Positions 29,523-37,400 of a DNA stretch of 64,000 bases are shown one piece after another (the first letter of the stretch is position 1; each line of letters opens with the position of its first letter). The stretch is from NCBI RefSeq assembly GCF_001676875.1, contig NZ_JYKA01000015.1:39200-103199 (forward strand), given 5' to 3'. Both the position numbers and the translations under genes were made by a program. The stretch is from Chromobacterium subtsugae. GTDB taxonomy: Bacteria > Pseudomonadota > Gammaproteobacteria > Burkholderiales > Chromobacteriaceae. The notes under the pieces are model-generated. The model saw nothing but the letters and a program-made list of their open reading frames with translations, made no database searches and was not told the DNA's origin.

Positions 29523-30179
29523 TCAGGGCTTGCTGGCGGCGTGGATCGCCAGGGTGCCCAGCAGAGTGGGAATCTGCCGGACCAGCCGCACGCCGGCAAA
29601 ACCGGTTTCGCCCATCAGCCGGGGCAGCACGCCTTCGACATTGCCCTGGGTAGTGGCGAAACCATCCAGCCACTGCACCGGATAGAACAACGCGCGCATC
29701 AGCCGGTTTTGCGGCACGCCCCAATCGGCGACATATAACTCGCCGCGCGGCTTCATCACCCGTTGGATCTCCACCAGCGTGCGGCGCTTGTCCTCGGTGT
29801 CCAGATGGTGGAAAAACAGGCTGGACAAGACCCGGTCGAAGGCGTTGTCCAGATAGGGCATGGAAAACGACATGCCTTGGCGAAAGGCCAGCCTGGCGCC
29901 CGCCCGTTCCGCCTTGTCCGTCGCCAGGCGCAGAATGCGCCCGTCGCCGTCCAGCCCCTGCACCAGCAGGCCCGGCGCGCGCAGGCTGGCCGCTATCGCC
30001 AGCGTGCCGGTGCCGCAGCCCACATCCAGCACCCGGTGTCCGGGCCGCAGTTGCGCGGCGTCCAGCAACGCGTTTTTGAAATGCTTCTCCCGGGCGGTAA
30101 GCGCCACCAGCGGATCGTAAAGCGCGGTCAATGCCGAAAAGCGCAGCGCATGGATATATTGCCGCCTGGATGAAGCCAT
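29523..30179 (-). CDS. Class I SAM-dependent methyltransferase (UbiE-like)
   Basis: 218 aa. Rossmann-type SAM site 'HRVLDVGCGTGTLAIAASLR' near residue 45, acidic loop 'VQGLDGDGRIL', motif 'FDRVLSSLFFHHLDTEDKRRTL' (landmark) and 'MKPRGELYVADWG'. This is the Methyltransf_25/UbiE group acting on small molecules or lipids. AGGAGA precedes the ATG. Converges on the chemoreceptor gene with 13 bp between stops. Confidence 0.88.
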   Translation of the reverse strand: MASSRRQYIHALRFSALTALYDPLVALTAREKHFKNALLDAAQLRPGHRVLDVGCGTGTLAIAASLRAPGLLVQGLDGDGRILRLATDKAERAGARLAFRQGMSFSMPYLDNAFDRVLSSLFFHHLDTEDKRRTLVEIQRVMKPRGELYVADWGVPQNRLMRALFYPVQWLDGFATTQGNVEGVLPRLMGETGFAGVRLVRQIPTLLGTLAIHAASKP

Positions 30180-30519
30180 CGGTGTTCTCCTGGTTGACCG
30201 GCCACGGCCCGGAACCCGGCCCGGACGCGCGACAGCCTCCTTACCCTAGCCGACCCGCGCTTGCCGACAAACCGTCTGAATGGCCACCCTCCCCCTGTCG
30301 TCAGGCCACTTTTCACGCCGCGGCCGTGGCGAAGGCGCAACAGAAGCGGCGCTCGCGGCGCGACACCGCCCGCGTCCCTGGCACCTGCTGCCGGCCAGCG
30401 CGTGGTTTTCCGCCATTTCCTGTCGACGCCATTCCGCCGCCGCGACGGCCCCGAAAAAAATCTCACGCCGCAAAGCCAATAACGACGCGGCTTTCCTTGG
30501 TTTCAGACAAAGTCAAGAC
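30180..30519. other. GC-rich intergenic region, no gene seen
   Basis: 340 bp between the methyltransferase start and the nrdA promoter. It is GC-rich with several frames open on both strands, none with a ribosome site or recognisable protein. It should contain the methyltransferase promoter near its left end. Confidence 0.5.
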
Positions 30520-30548
30520 TTGAACTACGTCACCCCCACCACTAGAAT
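30520..30548 (+). promoter_or_regulatory. Sigma-70 promoter of nrdA
   Basis: TTGAAC (30520-30525) and TAGAAT (30543-30548) separated by exactly 17 bp, a near-consensus sigma-70 pair, about 145 bp upstream of the nrdA start. Confidence 0.7.
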
Positions 30549-30570
30549 TTGGGCATCTAAAGCGCTGCGG

Positions 30571-30629
30571 ACAGCACATCTTGTGTTTACCCACAAACAG
30601 CGCACAGCTTTTCAACAAAATTGTCCACA
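30571..30629 (+). promoter_or_regulatory. Candidate NrdR box and two DnaA-box-like sites in the nrdA leader
   Basis: ACAGCACATCTTGTGT (30571-30586) matches 12 of 16 positions of the palindromic NrdR consensus I recall. TTACCCACA (30587-30595) and TTGTCCACA (30621-30629) each differ by one base from the DnaA box TTATCCACA. Both regulators control nrdA in other proteobacteria. Only one NrdR-like box is visible, whereas real sites usually occur in pairs. Confidence 0.4.
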
Positions 30630-30691
30630 AGCCGACCTGCCCTCAAGAACGCAGCGCGGCCGGGCCTAAACTTCTCTTTATCGAGGGATAC

Positions 30692-33541
30692 ATGCAATTG
30701 ACCACCTTTGAAGGGCAAACCGCCGCAGAACTCGGCCGCGCCGCCGCGCCGCAAGCCGATTTCAGCCTGTACAAGACCATTCGCCGCAATGGCGCGGTAG
30801 TGCCGTTCGAGCCTGTCAAAATCTCCATCGCGATGACCAAGGCCTTCCTGGCCGTGGTTGGCCAACAAGGCGCCACCTCCGCCAGCATCCGCGACAAGGT
30901 GGCCCAACTGACCGAACAGGTGGTCAATGCGCTGATGCGCCGCAAGCCCGAAGGCGGCGCGATCCACATCGAAGACATCCAGGACCAGGTCGAACTTTCG
31001 CTGATGCGCTTCGGCGAGCACGATGTGGCCCGCGCCTACGTGCTGTACCGCGAACAACGCTCGCAAGAACGCGCCGCGCGCGGCGAGGCGCTCACCCAGG
31101 TGCAGATCAACGTGCTGCGCAAGGATGGCCGCAAACTGCCGCTGGACGTGGCCCGCCTGCGCGGCAACATCGAAGCCGCCAGCAAGAATCTGGCCGGCAT
31201 CGACGTCGACGCCATCCTCGGCGAAACGCTGAAGAACATCTACGACGGCGTGCCGGAAGAGGAAGTGGGCAAGTCCGCCATCCTGGCCGCCCGCTCGATG
31301 ATCGAGCAGGACCCGGCCTACGATTACGTGACCGCCCGCCTGCTGATGGGCAACATCCGCCTGGAAATCCTGGGCGAAGCCGTGGGCCAGGACGAAATGG
31401 CCGCGCAGTATCCGCACTATTTCGCCAGCTTCATCAAGAAGGGCATCGCCGCCGAGCTGCTGGATGAAAAGCTGGCCGAATACGACCTGAAGAAACTGGG
31501 CGCCGCGCTGGATGCCGAGCGCGACCTGAAATTCGGCTACCTGGGCCTGCAAACCCTGTTCGACCGCTACTTCCTACACATCGACGGCACCCGCATCGAA
31601 ATGCCGCAGGCCTTCTACATGCGCGTCGCCATGGGCCTGGCGCTGAACGAAGTGAACCGCGAAGACCGCGCCATTGAGTTCTACAACGTGCTGTCCAGCT
31701 TCGACTTCATGTCGTCCACCCCGACGCTGTTCAACTCCGGCACCCGCCGCAGCCAGCTGTCCAGCTGCTACCTGACCACCATCGCCGATGACCTGGACGG
31801 CATCTACGAAGGCATCAAGGAAAACGCGCTGCTGTCCAAATTCGCCGGCGGCCTGGGCAACGACTGGACCCCGGTGCGCGCGATGGGCTCGCACATCAAG
31901 GGCACCAACGGCAAATCGCAAGGCGTGGTGCCGTTCCTGAAAGTGGTCAACGACACCGCGGTGGCGGTGAACCAGGGCGGCAAGCGCAAAGGCGCGGTCT
32001 GCGCCTACCTGGAAACCTGGCACGCCGATATCGAGGAATTCCTCGAACTGCGCAAGAACACCGGCGACGACCGCCGCCGCACCCACGACATGAACACCGC
32101 CAACTGGATTCCGGACCTGTTCATGAAGCGCGTGATGGAAGGCGGCGAGTGGAGCCTGTTCTCCCCGTCCGAAACCGCCGACCTGCACGACCTGTACGGC
32201 CGCGCCTTCGAAAAGGCCTACACCGCCTACGAAGCCCGCGGCGAGCGCGGCGAGCTGAAAGTCTACAAGCGCATCCCGGCCCTGAGCCTGTGGCGCAAGA
32301 TGCTGACCATGCTGTTTGAAACCGGCCATCCGTGGGTGACCTTCAAGGATCCGTGCAACATCCGCAGCCCGCAGCAGCACATGGGCGTGGTCCACAGCTC
32401 CAATCTGTGCACCGAAATCACCCTGAACACCAACGACGACGAGATCGCCGTTTGCAATCTGGGCTCGGTCAACCTGGCGGCGCACCTGAAGGCCGACGGC
32501 AGCCTGGACGGCGACAAGCTGCAGCGCACCATCCGCATCGCGCTGCGCATGCTGGACAACGTCATCGACATCAACTTCTATCCGGTGAAGAAGGCGCGCA
32601 ACTCCAATCTGAAGCACCGCCCGGTCGGCATGGGCGTGATGGGCTTCCAGGACTGCCTGCACATCAAGCGCGTGCCCTATGGCTCCAACGCCGCCGTCGA
32701 ATTCGCCGATGAATCGATGGAAATGGTGGCCTACTACGCCTACCTGGCCTCCACCGAGTTGGCGGAAGAGCGCGGCCGCTACCCGTCGTACAGCGGCAGC
32801 CTGTGGGACCGCGGCGTGCTGCCGCACGACAGCATCAACCTGCTGGCGGCCGAGCGCGGCGGCTATCTGGAAGTGGACCGCACCGAACGCATGGACTGGA
32901 ACCTGCTGCGCGACCGCATCAAGCAGTTCGGCATGCGCAACAGCAACTGCCTGGCCATCGCGCCGACCGCGACCATCGCCAACATCATCGGCGTGTCCGC
33001 ATCCATCGAGCCGACCTACCAGAACCTGTTCGTGAAATCCAACCTGTCCGGCGAATTCACCGTCACCAACGAATACCTGGTGCGCGACCTGAAAGCCGCC
33101 GGACTGTGGGATGAAGTGATGGTGGCCGACCTGAAATACTTCGACGGCAGCCTGGGCCAGATCGACCGCGTGCCGGCCGAGCTGAAAGCCATCTACGCCA
33201 CCGCCTTCGAACTGGATCCGCGCTGGTTGGTGGAAGCCGCTTCGCGCCGCCAGAAGTGGATCGACCAGGCGCAATCGCTGAACCTGTACATGGCCGGCGC
33301 GTCGGGCAAGAAACTGGACGAGCTGTACAAGCACGCCTGGATCAAGGGCCTGAAAACCACCTACTACCTGCGCACCCTGGCAGCCACCAGCGCCGAGAAA
33401 TCCACCGGCCGCGGCGGCGAGCTGAACGCGGTGTCCAGCGGCAACAGCCAGCAGGCTCCGGCCGCCGAGGTGGACAACACCCCGGCCACCGACGCCAAGT
33501 TCTGCAGCATCGACAATCCGGACTGCGAATCCTGCCAGTAA
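30692..33541 (+). CDS. nrdA: Class Ia ribonucleotide reductase, alpha subunit, with two ATP-cones
   Basis: 949 aa, longer than the 761-aa E. coli protein because two ATP-cone domains stand at the N-terminus (about 25-120 starting 'IRRNGAVVPFEPVKISIAM', and about 140-225 starting 'INVLRKDGRKLPLDVARL'), as in Pseudomonas NrdA. Active-site residues are present: Cys359 ('LSSCYLTT'), and the Asn571/Cys573/Glu575 set in 'NLCTEITL'. The C-terminal redox cysteines are in 'CSIDNPDCESCQ'. GAGGGA precedes ATG 30692. The expected partner nrdB is not next to it: a terminator and an AT-rich region follow. Confidence 0.96.
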   Translation: MQLTTFEGQTAAELGRAAAPQADFSLYKTIRRNGAVVPFEPVKISIAMTKAFLAVVGQQGATSASIRDKVAQLTEQVVNALMRRKPEGGAIHIEDIQDQVELSLMRFGEHDVARAYVLYREQRSQERAARGEALTQVQINVLRKDGRKLPLDVARLRGNIEAASKNLAGIDVDAILGETLKNIYDGVPEEEVGKSAILAARSMIEQDPAYDYVTARLLMGNIRLEILGEAVGQDEMAAQYPHYFASFIKKGIAAELLDEKLAEYDLKKLGAALDAERDLKFGYLGLQTLFDRYFLHIDGTRIEMPQAFYMRVAMGLALNEVNREDRAIEFYNVLSSFDFMSSTPTLFNSGTRRSQLSSCYLTTIADDLDGIYEGIKENALLSKFAGGLGNDWTPVRAMGSHIKGTNGKSQGVVPFLKVVNDTAVAVNQGGKRKGAVCAYLETWHADIEEFLELRKNTGDDRRRTHDMNTANWIPDLFMKRVMEGGEWSLFSPSETADLHDLYGRAFEKAYTAYEARGERGELKVYKRIPALSLWRKMLTMLFETGHPWVTFKDPCNIRSPQQHMGVVHSSNLCTEITLNTNDDEIAVCNLGSVNLAAHLKADGSLDGDKLQRTIRIALRMLDNVIDINFYPVKKARNSNLKHRPVGMGVMGFQDCLHIKRVPYGSNAAVEFADESMEMVAYYAYLASTELAEERGRYPSYSGSLWDRGVLPHDSINLLAAERGGYLEVDRTERMDWNLLRDRIKQFGMRNSNCLAIAPTATIANIIGVSASIEPTYQNLFVKSNLSGEFTVTNEYLVRDLKAAGLWDEVMVADLKYFDGSLGQIDRVPAELKAIYATAFELDPRWLVEAASRRQKWIDQAQSLNLYMAGASGKKLDELYKHAWIKGLKTTYYLRTLAATSAEKSTGRGGELNAVSSGNSQQAPAAEVDNTPATDAKFCSIDNPDCESCQ

Positions 33542-33562
33542 GGCGGAACCCTCGCCCCAAGA

Positions 33563-33595
33563 CAAACGGCTACCCTGATGGGTGGCCGTTTTTCA
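33563..33595 (+). terminator. Rho-independent terminator after nrdA
   Basis: Stem AAACGGC-ACCC / GGGT-GCCGTTT with one unpaired base on each side, a TGAT loop (33576-33579), and TTTTT at 33589-33593. Begins 22 bp after the nrdA stop. Confidence 0.9.
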
Positions 33596-33877
33596 TTCAT
33601 GGCCCGCAGCGCCTGCCAGAACGCTGCGCGGCGATAGTGATGCGGCAAAGCCCAAAAATTCGCGCCTGCCGCCGTATCGGCATGAACAGCCTAGTCTTAC
33701 ATGCCCCTTTCGCTTCTCCCGCAGCCATGCCGAACCGGCATAGCCCGCGCCAAGCCAGGCTTCCGCCGGCATCCTCTTCCCGCCGGCTCTGCAATCGCGA
33801 CACAAGATTCGCTTAATCACGCGGAGCCTGTCACTCCGCCGCTGGCGCGGCGCCGCCCCGAAAATAATGACATTGTA

Positions 33878-33925
33878 ATTTAAATTAAAGATCAAAATAA
33901 TAAATGTCTGCTCTTTAATTTAAAT
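33878..33925. repeat. 14-bp inverted repeat upstream of the megasynthase cluster
   Basis: Left arm ATTTAAATTAAAGA (33878-33891) and right arm TCTTTAATTTAAAT (33912-33925) are exact reverse complements, 20 bp apart. Arm centres are 34 bp apart, about three helical turns, which would suit two regulator dimers on one DNA face, or a hairpin if transcribed. Confidence 0.65.
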
Positions 33926-34131
33926 GATTAAGACAATGCTTCATTAAAATTTCAATACAAAAACGCTTAGCCATAATTAGAGCATTTCTACCACACCACC
34001 CCTGTCCTAAAGCACAGCCAAACTGACGTCAAACTGTCACTTCTCCAGTCATGGCCGCCAAGCCTACCTAACTCACATCGATTTCAACACATCAGCAAAA
34101 CTAGATATTTCCTTTTTTATCAATGATCTGT

Positions 34132-34149
34132 ATGTCCAACCATGGACAT
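34132..34149. promoter_or_regulatory. 18-bp dyad, candidate operator
   Basis: ATGTCCA (34132-34138) and TGGACAT (34143-34149) are exact reverse complements around ACCA. The dyad lies 48 bp before the 56-aa ORF and about 305 bp before the first megasynthase gene. It has the size of a LuxR- or MarR-type half-site pair but does not fit the CviR consensus I know. Confidence 0.45.
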
Positions 34150-34197
34150 TCACGCCACGCCGCGCAATGAGATCGTCATGAAAACAGGGGAATTACA

Positions 34198-34368
34198 ATG
34201 TCGTACATACCTGTTTTGGCATGCGGTATCATTTACTCGTCATTGGCAGAAAATTTAATGCTGAAAACAAAAAATAGTACAAAGTCATTTTTATGCAGCC
34301 AAGCCACAACCCTATTTGACCGCAATGAGATAAAGCAAAGAAATAAATTCATCGAAAAAACAATTTGA
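34198..34368 (+). CDS. Small hypothetical protein (56 aa) in the cluster leader
   Basis: ATG 34198 preceded by AGGGGAA at good spacing; 56 codons to TGA 34366-34368. The product starts with a short hydrophobic stretch ('MSYIPVLACGIIYSSLAENL'), has two Cys (residues 9 and 32) and ends in a Lys/Arg-rich tail. Codon use is AT-rich like the surrounding leader and unlike the genes around it. It ends 86 bp before the first megasynthase gene. No family recognised; a leader or regulatory peptide, a remnant, or chance are all possible. Confidence 0.4.
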   Translation: MSYIPVLACGIIYSSLAENLMLKTKNSTKSFLCSQATTLFDRNEIKQRNKFIEKTI

Positions 34369-34454
34369 ATAAAAACAATATCAGGAAGAAGCAAACCGGA
34401 TCACCCCTTTTACTATGCCGCTAGCAAATCGGCCCAAATAATGGCGCAATCCTC

Positions 34455-37400
34455 ATGAACCATCCGCAACCGTCCCAACCGACCAGCGCTTCGGAAAATC
34501 GCCTCCTCCCGTCGCGCCAACCAGAACGCGTCGCCATCATCGGCGCAGCTTGCCGCTTCCCCGGCGCCAACAGCCTCCAGGCGCTCAGAAACCTGCTGCT
34601 GGAAGAACGCGAAGCCGTGGACCAGATCGCCATAGACCGCGGCGCCATCGCCGCCGACGGCGTGAGCCGGGCCGGCCTGATCGACCCGCCGGATGGTTTC
34701 GACCCGCCTTTCTTCGGCATCGCCCAGCGCGAAGCCAATCAGATGGACCCGCAGCAACGCCTGGTGATGGAGCTGGCGGTGGAAGCGCTGGAGTCCGCCG
34801 GCATCCCGCGCGCCAGCCTGGCCGGCAGCCGCACCGGCGTCTACATCGGCATCTCCACTTTCGACTACAGCCGGCTGCAGATGAACGAAGGCCAGGATCT
34901 CGACCTGTACGCCGGCACCGGCAACGCCTTCAGCATCGTCGCCAACCGACTGTCCTACTTCCTCAACCTGGCCGGCCCCAGCCTGGCGGTGGACACCGCC
35001 TGCTCGTCGTCGCTGACCGCCGCCCACCTCGCCGTCCGCGCGCTGCGCGCCGGCGAAATCGACCTCGCCATCGTCGGCGGGGTCAACCTGCTGCTGGCGC
35101 CCGACCTGATGAAAGTGTTCGCCGGCGCCAAGATGCTGTCGCCCGACGGCCGCTGCAAGACTTTCGACGCCGCCGCCGACGGCTATGTGCGCGGCGAAGG
35201 CGCCGGCATCGTCATCCTCAAGCGCGCCAGCCAGCTACAGCCGGAGAGCGAACGCGCGTTGGCGCTGATCGCAGGCAGCGCGGTCAACCAGGATGGCCGC
35301 ACCAACGGCCTCACCGCCCCCAGCGGCCCGGCCCAGGTCGGCGTGATCCGCGACGCGCTGGCTGACGCCGGACTGCTCCCCGCCGATATCGACGCGGTGG
35401 AGTTGCACGGCACCGGCACCCCGCTGGGCGACCCGATCGAAGCCCAGGCGCTGGGCGAGGTTTTCGCCGCGGATCGCGAACAACCGCTGGCGGTCGGCTC
35501 GGTCAAGACCAATATCGGCCACCTGGAGGCCGCCGCCGGCATCGCCGGCCTGCTCAAGGGCGTGATCGCCCTGCGCGAGGCCAAGCTGCCCAGCTCGCTC
35601 AACTTCCGCCAGGCGAATCCGGACATCGACCTAGCGCGGCTGAAGCTCGCCGTCGCCAGCGCGCCGGTCGCGCTGCCGTCCGCGCGCCGCCCCGCCCGCA
35701 TCGGCGTCAGCAGCTTCGGCTTCGGCGGCACCAATGCCCACCTGATACTGGAGACCGCCCCGGCGCAACCGCCGCGGACGGCCCATGCCGACGATGCCGC
35801 CAGCTGGCTGCTGCCGCTGAGCGCCGCCTCCGCCGACGCCCTGCGCGCGCAAGCCGCCCAATACGCGGCGCTGCTGGAGCGATCCGGCGGCGCCGCGCTG
35901 GCCGACATCGTCCACACCGCCGCGCGCCACCGCGACCATATGGACCACCGGCTGGCGGCTCATGGCGATCGCGGCCAGTTGATCGCCGCCCTGCGCGCCG
36001 CGGCCGGCGGCCAGACGCATCCCGGCTTGTCGCTGGGCCGCCGCCCGGCCGCCGGTGCCCGCAAGCTGGCGCTGCATGGCGCTGCGCCGGAACTGCGCGC
36101 AGCGCTCGCCCAAGCCGGCATCGCCGCGGACGCCGAACTGGAGAGTTCGTCGCCCGAGGCCTGGCAACAGCAGTTGCCGGGCCGCTGGGACATCCTCGCG
36201 CCCAGCCATGGCGAAGCCGCCGCGCTGCCGGAAAGGCTTCGGCCGCTGGCCGCTCCCGCCGACGCCATGGCCGCGCTCGGCCTGCTCTACGCCTACGGCC
36301 ACGAACTGGACTGGCAGCGGATCCAGCCGGCCGGCGCGCTGGCCGAACTGCCTGCCTATCCGTGGCAGCGCCGCCGCTGCTGGTACGGCGACCAAGGCCT
36401 GGCCGCGCGCGTCACCGACCGCCCCCGCCATCTGCTCGCTCTGGCCGCCGCCAGCGCCGAAGCGCTGTCCAGCCAAGCCGCGCAAGCGCTGCAAGACTGC
36501 GCCCAACTGCCGCCCGACGCCTTGGCCGACTTCTGCCATGCCGCCAACGCCGGTTTGGCCAAGCAGCCCTGGCGCGCCAGCGTCGGCGCCGCCGACTCCG
36601 AAGAATTGCGCCGCGGCCTGCAGCAACTGGCCTCCCGGCCCCAGCCCGCGCCCGCGCCGGCCGCCGAGCCCGGCGTGGTGTTCCTGCTGACCGGCCAGGG
36701 CAGCGCGCTGGCCGGCGCCGGCGCCGAACTCTATGCCAGCCATCCCCGCTTCCGCGACGCCATCGAACACTGCTCCTCCCTGCTCAAGCCGGTGCTTGAC
36801 GTTTCCTTGTCGCGGCTGCTGTTCGACCGCGTCCGCGGCGACGCGCTGCTGCAGAACACCTGCTACGCGCAGCCCGCCTGGGTGGCGCTCAGCTGGTCGC
36901 TGGCCCAGCTGTGGGCCGACTGGGGCGTGCGCCCGGCGGCGCTGCTGGGCCACAGCCTGGGCGAATACACCGCCGCGGCGCTGTCCGGCATGGCATCGAT
37001 AGAACAGATCCTGCCGCTGGTGGCGGCGCGCGGCGCGCTGATGCAGGAAACCGCCGGCGCGGCCGGCATGGTCGCGGTGAAGGCTTCGGCGGAGCAACTG
37101 CGCGAGCTGGTCGCCCCCCATGCCGGCAGCCTGGCGTTGGCCGCCGACAACGGCCCCGCCAGCTGCGTGCTGTCGGGCGCGTCCGACGCGCTGGCCGAGG
37201 CGCTGAAGGCGCTGGACGCCCAAGGCATACGCTGGCGCACGCTGGACGTCTCCACCGCCTTCCATTCCCCTCTGCTGGACCCGGTGCTGGAGCGGATGGC
37301 CGCGCTGGCCGCGCCGATAGACTGGCAGCCCGGCACGGTGCCGGTGATTTCCAACCTCAACGGCCTGGCGCACGCGGCAGCGCCCGACGCCGCCTACTGG

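Larger units (their letters stand above)
33596..34197. other. Intergenic leader of the megasynthase cluster, AT-rich on the right
   Basis: About 600 bp without a convincing gene. The first 270 bp are of ordinary GC; from about 33870 the DNA turns AT-rich (about one-third G+C by eye), in sharp contrast to the genes on both sides. It holds a 14-bp inverted repeat and an 18-bp dyad described separately. The cluster promoter is expected here, but no near-consensus sigma-70 pair stood out. Confidence 0.6.

Noticed and set aside
33593..33895. A 100-codon minus-strand frame downstream of nrdA
   Set aside because: It runs from the AT-rich leader into the nrdA terminator, has no ribosome site and no recognisable sequence.
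34132..34149. Reading the 18-bp dyad as a CviR (Chromobacterium quorum-sensing) box
   Set aside because: The arms do not fit the CTGNCC/GGNCAG pattern I recall; kept only as a generic operator candidate.
34209..34228. ACCTGT-containing stretch as a lux box
   Set aside because: The left half fits but the right half does not read ACAGGT, and it falls inside the 56-aa frame.
34142..34258. A 38-codon frame starting at 34142 (MDIHATPRNEI...) overlapping the 56-aa ORF in another frame
   Set aside because: No ribosome site before 34142 or its internal ATG 34178, and its start lies inside the dyad; the overlapping 34198 frame has a better site.
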